A DNA stretch of 64,000 nt, from positions 1 to 64,000 of the forward strand of contig JAQIJD010000007.1 in assembly GCA_036946415.1 (NCBI GenBank), read 5' to 3'. Made by a program: the position numbers and the translations under genes. Shown piece by piece: positions 8,095-16,642 of this stretch. The DNA comes from Sphingomonas_Q fennica_A (GTDB taxonomy: Bacteria > Pseudomonadota > Alphaproteobacteria > Sphingomonadales > Sphingomonadaceae). Positions within the stretch are counted from its first letter, which is position 1. Every line of letters begins with the position of its first letter. The notes under the pieces were generated by a model that was given only the letters and a program-made list of their open reading frames with translations, did no database searches and was not told where the DNA came from.

Positions 8095-8661
8095 ATGGCC
8101 GACGCCCCCAAGCTGGATCGCGAATCCATCGTGCGCGAGGCGCTGGCGCTGCTGGCGGAAGGCGGGCTGGCGGCGGTTTCGCTGCGCCGTGTGGCGGCGC
8201 GGCTCGATGCGCGCGCACCCTCGCTCTACTGGCACGTCGCCGACAAGCAGGCGCTCTACCGGCTGATGAGCCAGACGGTGTTCCGCGCCTGCCTCGCCGC
8301 GGTGCCCCCCGCCGCCGACTGGCAGGGCTGGCTGCGCGGCTTCGCGCTGGCGCTGTGGGAGGGGCAGCGCGCCACCCCCGATGCGCACCGCCTGATCCTG
8401 ACGACGCGCACCACCGGCGGCGGCATCGCCACCGACGAGGTGATCGGCCCGCTGGTGGCGCTCGGCCTGCCGGCGGCGGTCGCGGCGCCCGCCCAGGCCT
8501 CGGTCCAGGCGCTCGTCACCGGCTGGACGACGCTGCGCGGCGCCGATGCGGCGGATGTTGATCCCGCCTTCCTCGACGGGTTGGAGGCGCTGATCGCCGG
8601 CTGGGAGGCACGCAAATCCGGCTCGACGGACGCGGTGCCGGCCGCCATGATCAGCGGATGA
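8095..8661 (+). CDS. TetR-family transcriptional regulator
   Basis: 188 aa. The N-terminal helix-turn-helix (about residues 10-55: REALALLAEGGLAAVSLRRVAARL then APSLYWHVADKQAL) has the TetR recognition helix with SLYWH. The rest is a helical ligand-binding domain resembling the TetR_C family. Divergent placement next to the Rieske oxygenase suggests it senses that enzyme's substrate or a related aromatic. Its stop overlaps the start of the next gene as ATGA, making it the first gene of a three-gene unit. Confidence 0.85.
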   Translation: MADAPKLDRESIVREALALLAEGGLAAVSLRRVAARLDARAPSLYWHVADKQALYRLMSQTVFRACLAAVPPAADWQGWLRGFALALWEGQRATPDAHRLILTTRTTGGGIATDEVIGPLVALGLPAAVAAPAQASVQALVTGWTTLRGADAADVDPAFLDGLEALIAGWEARKSGSTDAVPAAMISG

Positions 8662-9005
8662 CGATCACCCTCCACGGCATCCCCAATTGCGATACGGTGC
8701 GCAAGGCGCGCGGCTGGCTGGCGGCGGCGGGGATCGACCATCGCTTCCACGATCTGCGCAAGGACGGGCTGACGCCGGCGATGCTCGATCGCTGGATCGC
8801 CGCGGTCGGGTGGGAGAAATTGCTCAACCGCAGCGGCACCACCTTCCGCGCCCTCGATCCCGCCGATCGCGAGGGGGTGGATGCGGACAAGGCGGTCGCG
8901 CTGATGCTGGCGCATCCCGCGCTCGTCCGCCGGCCGGTGTTGGAGGGGGCCGGCCCCGTCACGATCGGCTTCAGGCCCGAACATTACGAAGGACTGTTCG
9001 CATGA
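8658..9005 (+). CDS. YffB/ArsC-family thioredoxin-fold protein
   Basis: 115 aa. The start ITLHGIPNCDTVRKAR closely resembles E. coli YffB (GIPNCDT...KAR), with the single active-site-like Cys at C11. The GWEKLLNRSGTTFR segment and the KAVALMLAHPALVRRPV tail are typical of ArsC-like proteins. YffB relatives bind glutathione and are not proven arsenate reductases; no other ars gene is near. It overlaps tetR and the following RidA-like gene by 4 bp each. Confidence 0.85.
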   Translation: MTITLHGIPNCDTVRKARGWLAAAGIDHRFHDLRKDGLTPAMLDRWIAAVGWEKLLNRSGTTFRALDPADREGVDADKAVALMLAHPALVRRPVLEGAGPVTIGFRPEHYEGLFA

Positions 9006-9385
9006 CCCGCCGGCTGATCTCCTCCGGCTCGCCGTTCGAGGCGGTCGCCGGCTATTCGCGGGCGGTCGTCTCGGGCGATTTCTGCTTCGTCGCCGGCACC
9101 ACCGGCTATGCCGCCGATCGATCGATGCCGGAGGATGTCGCCGAACAGGCACGGAACGCCTTCGCGACGATCACCACGGCGCTGGCCGAAGCAGGCTTCG
9201 CGCTGACGGATACGGTGCGCGCGACCTATTATCTGACGGACGCGGCCGACTGGCCGGCGATCCTGCCGGTGCTGGCGGAGACGTTCGGCACGATCCGCCC
9301 CGCGGCGACCTGCATCGCCTGCGCGCTCGTCGCCCCGGAGATGAAGATCGAGATCGAGGTCACCGCCCACCGCCCGGCGGGCTGA
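9002..9385 (+). CDS. RidA (YjgF)-family protein lacking the catalytic arginine
   Basis: 127 aa, typical Rid size, with the family segments FVAGTTGY, ATYYLTD and MKIEIEVTA. Classical RidA hydrolyses reactive enamines/imines using an Arg in a P-x-R motif. Here the equivalent position appears to be A102 (PAATCIA), so it probably belongs to a Rid subgroup without deaminase activity. It starts at an ATG overlapping the previous stop (ATGA). It may act with the oxygenase pathway, but only the neighbourhood supports this. Confidence 0.85.
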   Translation: MTRRLISSGSPFEAVAGYSRAVVSGDFCFVAGTTGYAADRSMPEDVAEQARNAFATITTALAEAGFALTDTVRATYYLTDAADWPAILPVLAETFGTIRPAATCIACALVAPEMKIEIEVTAHRPAG

Positions 9386-9392
9386 GGCGCGG

Positions 9393-9659
9393 TCAGCCTT
9401 CGACCGGGGTGCGCGTCACCACGCCATAGCCGTGCGGCGTCAGCGTCAGGTCGTAGAGGCGGTTGTCCTCGTCGAAGCGGGCCCGCTTGACGCTCCAGCC
9501 GCGGCCCTTCTGCTCGATCTCGCCCCAGCTGACATAGCCCGAGCCGACCAGCACCGCGCCGATGCCGGCGGCCTGCGCGGGCGTGGCGTGGCGATCGTTG
9601 AACGCCGTCAGCGCGGCGAGGACGGTGGCTCCGAGGAGGACGGTGGAGAAGACACGCAT
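9393..9659 (-). CDS. Small secreted or membrane-anchored hypothetical protein
   Basis: 88 aa from the ATG at 9659; an alternative ATG at 9677 adds six residues. A hydrophobic N-terminal segment (VFSTVLLGATVLAALTAF) looks like a signal peptide or anchor. The rest contains GYVSWGEIEQKGRGW and RARFDEDNRLYDLTL, resembling small periplasmic PepSY-like sensor domains, but too short to assign. Convergent with the RidA-like gene. Function unknown. Confidence 0.6.
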   Translation of the reverse strand: MRVFSTVLLGATVLAALTAFNDRHATPAQAAGIGAVLVGSGYVSWGEIEQKGRGWSVKRARFDEDNRLYDLTLTPHGYGVVTRTPVEG

Positions 9660-9735
9660 AGCGGCGGACCCGGCCATAAGGTTAATGACAGGTGAACGAC
9701 GTTACAGGAAGCGGCCCGCTCCGTCCAGCGCGGAT

Positions 9736-10827
9736 TCAGCCCGGCACGTCCCACACCGCCCCCGGCGGCGGGCTGCGAAAGTCGATGCGCTGTCCGCGGA
9801 GCGCCGCCGCCAGATCGCGCGGCGCCTGGCCGAAGCCCTCGTCGGCCAGCTGGAACGTGCCCCAGTGGATCGCCAGCGCATGCGCCGCGTGCAGCCGCTC
9901 CGCCACCGCCACCGCCTCGGGCGGGCCGATATGGTTGCCGCTCATCAGCGCGCGCGGGCGATAGGCGCCGATCGGGATCAGCGCCAGGCGGATCGGCCCG
10001 CGCGCCGCCGCCGCATCGATCCACGCCCCGTCGCCCCAGCCGGTATCGCCCGCGAAATACAGATTGCCGCCGGGCATCGTCAGCGTGAAGCCGGACCACA
10101 GCGCGCGGTTGCGATCCGCCCCCCAGCGCGATCCCCAATGGTGGACGCGCTCGACCACCGCCGTCATGCCGTGCCCCAAGGACACCGCGCCGCCCCAGTC
10201 GCGCGTCACCGCCGGGATGCCGCGCCGGCGCAGCACCGCATCGTTGCCGAGCGACGTCAGGATCAGCGGCCGGTCGCGCCGCCACAGCCTCTCCAGCGTA
10301 TCGAGATCGAGATGATCGTAATGGTTGTGGCTGACGAGCACGACGTCGATCGGCGGCAGATCCGCGAAGCGCACCGCCGGCGCGCGCACCCGCCGTGGCC
10401 CCACGAAGCCGACCGGCGAGGCCCGCGCGGACCAGATCGGGTCGGTCAGGATATTGAGGCCGCGCGTCTGCACCACCACCGTCGCATGGCCGATCCACGT
10501 CACGCGCAGCGCCGGCACCCCGCCCGGCCCGATGCCGTCGATCCGCGCCGCCGGGCGCACCGCCGCCACGGGCACGTCCTCCGGCCAGTCGGGCCGGTCG
10601 AGCCGCATCAGGAAGCCGATCCACCGCGCCGGGCTGCGCGTGCGCGATCCGCCATTGCCCTGTTCGCCTTCGGGGTTGAAGAAATGCTGCCCGTCGAAAT
10701 GGGCGGTCGCGGGCCCGCGATAATAGATGCGGTCGAGGAACGGCGGCACGATCACGATCGCCAGCAGGATCGCGATCGCGACCCACGTCACCACCGCCAG
10801 CGACCGCACGAGCAGCCGCCGGATCAT
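9736..10827 (-). CDS. Membrane-anchored metallo-beta-lactamase-fold hydrolase (UlaG/NAPE-PLD-like)
   Basis: 363 aa. An N-terminal transmembrane helix (AVVTWVAIAILLAIVIV) precedes a metallo-beta-lactamase domain. Metal-binding motifs are visible: HNHYDHLD (H-x-H-x-D-H), VHHWGSRW, a conserved Asp in YFAGDTGW, and a C-terminal His in AIHWGTFQL. This motif set, with WIGHATVVVQ at the domain start, matches the UlaG / NAPE-phospholipase D-like branch. The start is the ATG at 10827. The substrate is unknown; an envelope phosphodiester is plausible by homology. Confidence 0.85.
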   Translation of the reverse strand: MIRRLLVRSLAVVTWVAIAILLAIVIVPPFLDRIYYRGPATAHFDGQHFFNPEGEQGNGGSRTRSPARWIGFLMRLDRPDWPEDVPVAAVRPAARIDGIGPGGVPALRVTWIGHATVVVQTRGLNILTDPIWSARASPVGFVGPRRVRAPAVRFADLPPIDVVLVSHNHYDHLDLDTLERLWRRDRPLILTSLGNDAVLRRRGIPAVTRDWGGAVSLGHGMTAVVERVHHWGSRWGADRNRALWSGFTLTMPGGNLYFAGDTGWGDGAWIDAAAARGPIRLALIPIGAYRPRALMSGNHIGPPEAVAVAERLHAAHALAIHWGTFQLADEGFGQAPRDLAAALRGQRIDFRSPPPGAVWDVPG

Positions 10828-10874
10828 CGCCTCGCCCGACCGCCCATCGTGCACGCCCCTGTCATGGATCAATC

Positions 10875-10907
10875 ACGGCCGGCCAACGCCCCCCGCCGGC
10901 CGGCCGT
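10875..10907 (-). terminator. GC-rich hairpin after the fumarase gene
   Basis: Perfect 10-bp inverted repeat ACGGCCGGCC / GGCCGGCCGT just beyond the fumarase stop. No strong T-tract follows. It separates fumarase from the hydrolase gene on the same strand. Confidence 0.5.
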
Positions 10908-10911
10908 TCCG

Positions 10912-12432
10912 TCAGGCGGTCTCCAGCGCGCGCATCCGGGCGATCTTCTCGCGCCACACCAAAGGCGCCGTGTGGTGGACGCTGGTGCCGGTCGCGTCCA
11001 CCGCCACCGTCACCGGCATGTCCTTCACCTCGAACTCGTAGATCGCCTCCATGCCGAGATCGGCGAAGCCGACCACCTTCGCCGCCTTGATCGCGCGCGC
11101 CACCAGATAGGCCGCACCGCCCACCGCCATCAGATAGGCGCTCTTGGCGTCCCGGATCGCCTCGATCGCCGCCGGGCCGCGCTCGGCCTTGCCGACCATC
11201 GCCAGCAGGCCCTGGTCGAGCATCATCTTGGTGAACTTGTCCATCCGCGTCGCGGTCGTCGGGCCCGCGGGGCCGACCACCTCGTCGCCGATCGGATCGA
11301 CCGGGCCGACGTAATAGATCACGCGGCCGGCGAATTCGACGGGCAGCGGCTCGCCCTTGGCCAGCATGTCCTGGATGCGCTTGTGCGCCGCATCGCGCCC
11401 GGTCAGCATGCGGCCGTTCAGCAGCAGCCGGTCGCCCGGCTGCCAGCTCGCCACGACCTCGGGCGTCAGCGTGTCGAGATCGACGCGGATCGATTCCTTG
11501 GAGGGCGTCCATTCGACCTTCGGCCAATCGTTCAGGTCCGGCACCGGCAGATAGGCGGGGCCGGAGCCGTCGAGGTGGAAATGCGCGTGGCGGGTGGCGG
11601 CGCAATTGGGGATCATCGCGACGGGCTTGGAGGCGGCGTGCGTCGGCCAGTCCATGATCTTCACGTCGAGGATCGTGGCCAGCCCGCCCAGCCCCTGCGC
11701 GCCGATGCCGAGCGCGTTGACCTTGTCGAAGATCTCGATCCGCATCTCCTCCATCTTGGTCTGGGCCCCACGCGCCTTCAGCTGCGCCATATCGATGTCG
11801 CCCATCAGCGACTCCTTGGCGAGCAGCATCGCCTTTTCGGCGGTGCCGCCGATGCCGATGCCCAGCATGCCGGGCGGGCACCAGCCGGCGCCCATCTGCG
11901 GCACCATCTCCAGCACCCAGTCGACGATCGAATCGCTGGGGTTCAGCATCTTGAACTTGGACTTGTTTTCGGAGCCGCCGCCCTTGGCCGCCACGATCAC
12001 CTCGACATGATGGCCCGGCACCATCTCGACATGGAGGACGGAGGGCGTGTTGTCCTTGGTGTTGACGCGGCCGAAGGCGGGGTCGGCGAGGATCGAGGCG
12101 CGCAGCCGGTTCTCGGGGTGGAGATAGGCGCGGCGCACCCCCTCGTCGACGACCGCCTGCAACGAGCGGGCGCTCTCCAGCCGGCAGTCCTGCCCCCATT
12201 TCACGAACACGGTGACGATGCCCGTATCCTGGCAGATCGGCCGGTGCCCTTCGGCACACATCCGGCTGTTGGTGAGGATCTGGGCGATGGCGTCCTTCGC
12301 CGCCGGGCCTTGCTCGGCCTCATAGGCGGCGCCCAGCGCGCGGATATAGTCCATCGGGTGATAGTAGCTGATATATTGGAGGGCATCGGCGACGCTCTCG
12401 ATCAGATCGGCTTCACGGATGGTGACGGTCAT
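10912..12432 (-). CDS. Fumarate hydratase, class I (iron-sulfur)
   Basis: 506 aa single-chain class I fumarase, interconverting fumarate and malate in the TCA cycle. It carries both halves: an alpha-type N-terminal domain to about residue 300 and a beta-type C-terminal domain. Three cysteines for the [4Fe-4S] cluster are visible: C67 (PICQDTG), C185 (AGWCPPGM) and C277 (PNCAATRHAHF). The C-terminal DPIGDEVVGPAGPTTATRMD segment is typical. The start is the ATG at 12432. Confidence 0.95.
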   Translation of the reverse strand: MTVTIREADLIESVADALQYISYYHPMDYIRALGAAYEAEQGPAAKDAIAQILTNSRMCAEGHRPICQDTGIVTVFVKWGQDCRLESARSLQAVVDEGVRRAYLHPENRLRASILADPAFGRVNTKDNTPSVLHVEMVPGHHVEVIVAAKGGGSENKSKFKMLNPSDSIVDWVLEMVPQMGAGWCPPGMLGIGIGGTAEKAMLLAKESLMGDIDMAQLKARGAQTKMEEMRIEIFDKVNALGIGAQGLGGLATILDVKIMDWPTHAASKPVAMIPNCAATRHAHFHLDGSGPAYLPVPDLNDWPKVEWTPSKESIRVDLDTLTPEVVASWQPGDRLLLNGRMLTGRDAAHKRIQDMLAKGEPLPVEFAGRVIYYVGPVDPIGDEVVGPAGPTTATRMDKFTKMMLDQGLLAMVGKAERGPAAIEAIRDAKSAYLMAVGGAAYLVARAIKAAKVVGFADLGMEAIYEFEVKDMPVTVAVDATGTSVHHTAPLVWREKIARMRALETA

Positions 12433-12525
12433 GGCTTCCCCGGTGCGGCAGGCGTTGCGCACCTCTTAGCCGCGTCGCGGCGTGCGCGCAAAACCAGCAT
12501 AGAGGATCGCGGCCGCGCGAGGATG

Positions 12526-12648
12526 TGTTCGCGCGGAGACGCGGAGGTGTCGCGGGTGCGGCAGCGCATCGATCCGCCTCGTCGACCAGGGAAAAGCCGC
12601 TGCACGGCAGGGCGGAACCTCTCTGCGCCTCCGCGTCTCTGCGCGAAC
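12526..12648. repeat. Intergenic palindromic repeat, family D
   Basis: Left arm with GCGCGGAGACGCGGAGG near 12530-12546; right arm with CTCTGCGCCTCCGCGTCTC ending at GCGCGAA near 12646. The same arm sequences recur at 22583-22797, and a single arm near 33985. It fills the gap between the retropepsin-like and fumarase genes and would fold as one long hairpin in RNA. Confidence 0.75.
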
Positions 12649-12655
12649 TCCCAGC

Positions 12656-13609
12656 CTACCGACCCCGCCCCAGCACGAAGCGGATGCGGCGGTTGCGGAA
12701 GTCGAGCGCCACCCGGCGGAACAGGCTCAGCACATCCGCCCCCAGCAGCAGCGCCGGCTGGTCGGCGAGGCCGAACAGTGCGAAGGGCGGCAGATCGGCA
12801 AAGGCGACGGGCACGCCCTGGAAGGTCAGGCGGCCGATCGTCACCTCGGGCAGCACGATCATATCGGCGGCGGCACTCTTGCCGGTCACGCCGATCAGTT
12901 CGATCGGCGTTATGGTGGGCGGCACGCGGCGGCTGGAAAAGAGGCGGCGGCGCAGCGCCTCGTTGCCCACCGTCACTTCCGATCCGCTGTCGATCACCGC
13001 CTGCACCGGGCGGCCGCCCGCGGTCGCCTGCGTCAGGATCAATTGCCCGCGCCGCCGCCGCGCGGTGACGACGATCTCGCCCTCCTCGGGTGCCGCCGCC
13101 ACCCGCCGCGCATCCTGCACCACGATCGCGCCGCGCTCGTAATCGAGCAGCAGCCGCTGATCCTCCAGCGCATCGATGCCGAGCATGCCCTGCGCGCCGA
13201 GATCGGCCTCGGCCAGCACCGGCAGCGTGAGATCGCGGACGATGCTGCCGCCCACCTGCACCTGCCCGACGCGGACGGTGGCGGCCGGCGCCGCCCCGGT
13301 CGTCGCCCGCACCACCCGCGGCGGCCCGGCGGGCAGGCCCAGCTCGGCGGCGAGGCCCGCGCCGATCACGCTGCCGTCCGCGCCGCTGTCCACCACGAAC
13401 CGATAGGGGCCGCGCCCGTCGATCGTCACCCCCACCGCCAGCCGCGCGTTGCGGCGGATCGCCTCCACCGACGTGCCGGCGATGTCGAGCGTGTCGTCCA
13501 CCGTTGCCGGCGGGATCACCAGCGGTGGCGGCGGCGGTGCGGCGGCCGCGGCGGCGCAGCCCGGCGCCAGCAGCGCCACCCACCACCGCCACGATCCCTT
13601 CGCGCTCAA
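12656..13609 (-). CDS. Exported double retropepsin-like aspartic protease
   Basis: 317 aa. An Ala-rich signal-like N-terminus is followed by two retropepsin-type domains, each with a DSG active-site signature: FVVDSGADGSVIG (about residues 71-83) and AVIDSGSEVTVGN (about 205-217). Each domain also has a downstream hydrophobic-Gly element (GMLGID, LLGADVL). Both signatures in one chain suggest an internal duplication acting as a pseudodimer. No ATG is available; the TTG at 13609, overlapping the DUF3597 stop, is the best start. Substrate unknown. Confidence 0.75.
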   Translation of the reverse strand: MSAKGSWRWWVALLAPGCAAAAAAPPPPPLVIPPATVDDTLDIAGTSVEAIRRNARLAVGVTIDGRGPYRFVVDSGADGSVIGAGLAAELGLPAGPPRVVRATTGAAPAATVRVGQVQVGGSIVRDLTLPVLAEADLGAQGMLGIDALEDQRLLLDYERGAIVVQDARRVAAAPEEGEIVVTARRRRGQLILTQATAGGRPVQAVIDSGSEVTVGNEALRRRLFSSRRVPPTITPIELIGVTGKSAAADMIVLPEVTIGRLTFQGVPVAFADLPPFALFGLADQPALLLGADVLSLFRRVALDFRNRRIRFVLGRGR

Positions 13610-14049
13610 TCCATCAGCGCGGCCGGCACCTGCCCGCCATTCTGGGCGAGCGCGCGCATGACCGCCTTGTGGAGCGCGATATTCTGTTCGGCGCTGCCGT
13701 CCGCCCCGGCGCGCACGTTCAGTTCCGCCGCCAGCTCCTTGCGCGCGGAAAGGCTCGAATCCAGCCCCAGCAACGTCAGCAGATCGACGATCGAGGTCCG
13801 CCAGTTGCTGGGCCTGCCGGCCGCCGCCGCCTTCTGCGTCAGGATCGCCTCGACATCGACCGGGGCGGCCGGCGCGACGGGCGCCGCGGGCGCGGGCTGC
13901 GCGGCGGCGGGCGCCGGCGCAGGGCGGGGGGCCGCGGTCGGCGCGGGCGTCGGCTGCTGCGGCTTGGCGCCGCCCTGCGGATGGCCGGGCCGCCCGAAGA
14001 TGCCGTAATCGCCGAGGATCGCCTTCTTGATGCTGTCGAAGATGCTCAT
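13606..14049 (-). CDS. DUF3597 family protein
   Basis: 147 aa. The N-terminus MSIFDSIKKAILG is typical of DUF3597. A Pro/Ala-rich linker (about residues 25-62) leads to the conserved C-terminal helical domain (VDVEAILTQKAA, NWRTSIVDLLTLLGLDSS, ARKELAAELNV, LHKAVMRALAQNGGQVPAALMD). The C-terminal domain resembles peptidoglycan-binding or LysM-associated proteins in some genomes, but no function is established. Followed with overlap by the aspartic protease gene, so the two are probably co-translated. Confidence 0.85.
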   Translation of the reverse strand: MSIFDSIKKAILGDYGIFGRPGHPQGGAKPQQPTPAPTAAPRPAPAPAAAQPAPAAPVAPAAPVDVEAILTQKAAAAGRPSNWRTSIVDLLTLLGLDSSLSARKELAAELNVRAGADGSAEQNIALHKAVMRALAQNGGQVPAALMD

Positions 14050-14089
14050 GCCGCTCGCCTTTTTGGTCGTAGATGGGACAGGCGGAACG

Positions 14090-14491
14090 TCAGCGGACGA
14101 GGATGGTGCCCTTCATGTCGCGGCCCGCATCGGCGATCTGGAGGCTGCGGAACTCGTAGACGGCGTTCGGCGTCGTCGGCGCCACGATCCTCAGCCGCAC
14201 CACCTGCCCCGGCGCCAGCTCCACCTTGTTGTCGGCGACCCGCCCGGCATCCGCGGGATCGACACGCGCGATCCCGAAGAAGGTGCGCGCCGAGAAGCTG
14301 TGCGGCCGGTCGGAGACGTTGCGCAGCGTCAGCGTATAGGGCCGGCCCTGGCGCAGCACGATCTGCCGCGGCGCGAACCCCTCGTTGCTGGCCGACACCG
14401 TGACCGGCGCGCCTTTGGGAAACGACGCCTGCGCCTGCACCGCGACGGGCGCCGCGAGGGCGAGGAAGGCGAGAGCGGGACGAACGAACAT
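14090..14491 (-). CDS. Secreted cupredoxin-like protein
   Basis: 133 aa. A signal peptide (LAFLALAAPVAVQAQA) precedes a cupredoxin-type beta sandwich with EGFAPRQIVLRQGRPYTLTLRN and RPHSFSARTFF. The His in PHSF is a possible metal ligand, but no full blue-copper C-x-H-x-M set follows, so copper binding is doubtful. The start is the ATG at 14491; upstream TTG codons are less likely. Probably a periplasmic protein of unknown role. Confidence 0.7.
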   Translation of the reverse strand: MFVRPALAFLALAAPVAVQAQASFPKGAPVTVSASNEGFAPRQIVLRQGRPYTLTLRNVSDRPHSFSARTFFGIARVDPADAGRVADNKVELAPGQVVRLRIVAPTTPNAVYEFRSLQIADAGRDMKGTILVR

Positions 14492-14555
14492 CGGCGACAA
14501 TCCTGATCCGGAACGACAAGACCAGCCGAACGCCGCTCGCGCCGACCCGATCCCC

Positions 14556-15743
14556 TCACCCCAGCGCCAGCGCCCGTTCCAGATCGGCGATCAGGTCGGC
14601 CGGGTCTTCCAGCCCGACGTGGAGGCGGATGGCGAGGCCGGGGGCGGTCCAGGCCTGTGCGGTGCGGATCGGGGCGGGGTCGATCGGCAAGGCGAGGCTT
14701 TCGTAGCCGCCCCACGAGAAGCCGATGCCGAACAGCGCCAGCGCGTCGACGATGCGGATGCGGCCGGCGCGGTCGATGTCGGGCGCGAGTTCGATCGAGA
14801 ACAGGCCGGAGGCGCCGCGGAAGTCGCGCCGCCACAGGTCGTGGCCGGGACAGCCCGGCAGCGCGGGGTGGAGGACGCGGGCGACGCGCGGATGCTCCGC
14901 CAGCCAGCGCGCGACGGCGAGGCCGCCTTCCTCATGCTGGCGCAGGCGCACCGCCAGCGTGCGCAGGCCGCGGCTGCCGAGGAAGGCGTCGTCGGGCGAC
15001 ACGCTGTGGCCGAGCTGCACCGTCATCGCGCGGAGCGCCGCCAGCGCGTCGGGCGCCGCCGTCACCGATCCCAGCATCGCATCCGAATGGCCGACGACAT
15101 ATTTGGTGCAGGCGAGGATCGACAGATCGACGCCATGGCCGATCGCCGGGAACAGCAGCGGCGTCGCCCAGGTATTGTCGAGCAGCGTCGCGATCCCCGC
15201 GGCGCGGGCGGCGGCACACAGGGCCGGCACGTCCTGCACCTCGAACGTCAGGCTGCCCGGGCTTTCCATGAACAGCGCGCGCGTGTTCGGGCCGAACAGA
15301 CCGGCGATGCCCGCGCCGATCGTCGGATCGTAGAAGCGCGTGGTGACGCCGATCGTCTTCAGCAGGCCGTTGCAGAAGGCGCGCGTCGGCTCGTAGGCGC
15401 TGTCGACCATCAGCAGCTCGTCGCCCGGCTTCAGCACCGAGAGCAGCGCGGTGGAGACGGCCGCGACGCCGGATGGATAGAGCAGGGTGCCGGCGGCCCC
15501 CGGTTCCAGATCGGTTAGCGCTTCGGCCAGCGCCCATTGCGTCGGCGTGCCGCGCCGCCCGTAATAGAGCTGCCCCCACGGGTTCCGCCCCGCCGCCGCC
15601 ATATGCGCGCAATCGTCGTAGAGCACGGTCGAGGCGCGGATCACCGGCGGGTTGACGACGCCCGCGGTCCATTCCCTCCGCCGTCCGCCGGCCACCAGCC
15701 GCGTTCCCGGCCCCGCATCGGGCGGCACGTCCCCCTTGCTCAT
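14556..15743 (-). CDS. metC: Cys/Met-metabolism PLP enzyme, cystathionine beta-lyase type
   Basis: 395 aa, fold-type I PLP enzyme. Visible motifs: YGRRGTPTQWALAEAL, the substrate-loop region YPSGVAAVSTALL, the PLP-Asp segment TLLDNTWATPLL and the Schiff-base lysine in ILACTKYVVGHSDAMLGSV. Similarity is strongest to MetC, which splits cystathionine to homocysteine, pyruvate and ammonia, though gamma-lyase or other activity cannot be excluded. The start ATG overlaps the sulfurtransferase stop (ATGA), giving a two-gene sulfur operon. Confidence 0.85.
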   Translation of the reverse strand: MSKGDVPPDAGPGTRLVAGGRRREWTAGVVNPPVIRASTVLYDDCAHMAAAGRNPWGQLYYGRRGTPTQWALAEALTDLEPGAAGTLLYPSGVAAVSTALLSVLKPGDELLMVDSAYEPTRAFCNGLLKTIGVTTRFYDPTIGAGIAGLFGPNTRALFMESPGSLTFEVQDVPALCAAARAAGIATLLDNTWATPLLFPAIGHGVDLSILACTKYVVGHSDAMLGSVTAAPDALAALRAMTVQLGHSVSPDDAFLGSRGLRTLAVRLRQHEEGGLAVARWLAEHPRVARVLHPALPGCPGHDLWRRDFRGASGLFSIELAPDIDRAGRIRIVDALALFGIGFSWGGYESLALPIDPAPIRTAQAWTAPGLAIRLHVGLEDPADLIADLERALALG

Positions 15744-16546
15744 GCGGTGACGGCCTTGGGCGTGGCGGGGTCGATCCCCCATTCGCGCCACGATCCGTTG
15801 TAGAGCGCGCCCTTGGCGCCGCCCGCCAGCGCCTGGCCGAACAGCAGGACGGACGCGGTCACGCCCGATCCGCAGGTGGTGGTGACCGGCCGGTCGACGT
15901 CCACCCCCACCTCCGCGAAGGCGGCGCGGATCGCCTCTGGCGAACGCCAGCGCCCGTCCGCCGCCAGCAGCCGGTTGTAGGGCAGGTTGACGCTGCCGGG
16001 GATGTGGCCGCGCGCCATCTGCGGCCGGGGATCGGCCTCCGCGCCCGTGAAGCGCGCCGCCGATCGCGCATCGACCAATTGCGGCACGCCACCCAGCACC
16101 GCGGGCTTGTCGACCAGCAACGCCGGCTGCGGCCGGGGCGTCACCGGCGGGCCGCCGGGGGCGGCGGGGCCGCCCGTCTCGATCGGCCGCCCGTCCTCAC
16201 CCCACGCCGCGAAGCCACCGTCGAGCAGGCGGATCGGCGTATCGATCCCGAAATAGCGCAGCAGCCACCAGCCGCGCGCCGCCGTGCGGTGGGTGGCGGC
16301 ATCGTAGAGGACGATCTCGCGCGCCGCGCTCAGCCCGATCGCGGTGGCCCGCGCCGCGAACAGATCGGGCGCGTCCGGCTCCAGCCCCTTCAGGTCGAGG
16401 AACACCGCGCCCGGAACATGCCCTTCGGCATGTTCGGCGGCGGCATCGCGATCGGGTTCGAGCGAATGATAGGTGCAGTCCACCACCACCAGCCCCGGCT
16501 CCCCCGCCCGTGCCGCCAGCTCGTCCGTCGTCACCAGCAGGTCCAT
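15740..16546 (-). CDS. sseA: 3-mercaptopyruvate sulfurtransferase
   Basis: 268 aa with two rhodanese domains. The N-terminal domain (about 1-140) is structural. The C-terminal domain (about 155-268) carries the active-site loop CGSGVTAS with C225; CGSGVTA is the signature of mercaptopyruvate rather than thiosulfate sulfurtransferases. The ATG at 16546 is chosen over that at 16555 because GGGAG stands nine bases before it. Transcribed with metC, linking trans-sulfuration and persulfide metabolism. Confidence 0.9.
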   Translation of the reverse strand: MDLLVTTDELAARAGEPGLVVVDCTYHSLEPDRDAAAEHAEGHVPGAVFLDLKGLEPDAPDLFAARATAIGLSAAREIVLYDAATHRTAARGWWLLRYFGIDTPIRLLDGGFAAWGEDGRPIETGGPAAPGGPPVTPRPQPALLVDKPAVLGGVPQLVDARSAARFTGAEADPRPQMARGHIPGSVNLPYNRLLAADGRWRSPEAIRAAFAEVGVDVDRPVTTTCGSGVTASVLLFGQALAGGAKGALYNGSWREWGIDPATPKAVTA

Positions 16547-16642
16547 GGCCCACATCTCCCGTCCGTTCCCGGCCGGTGTAGGCGGCGCGCCCGCCCCGGT
16601 CGAGCCGTTGCGCGGCGCCGCCCCCCGCCCTAGATCGGGCGC

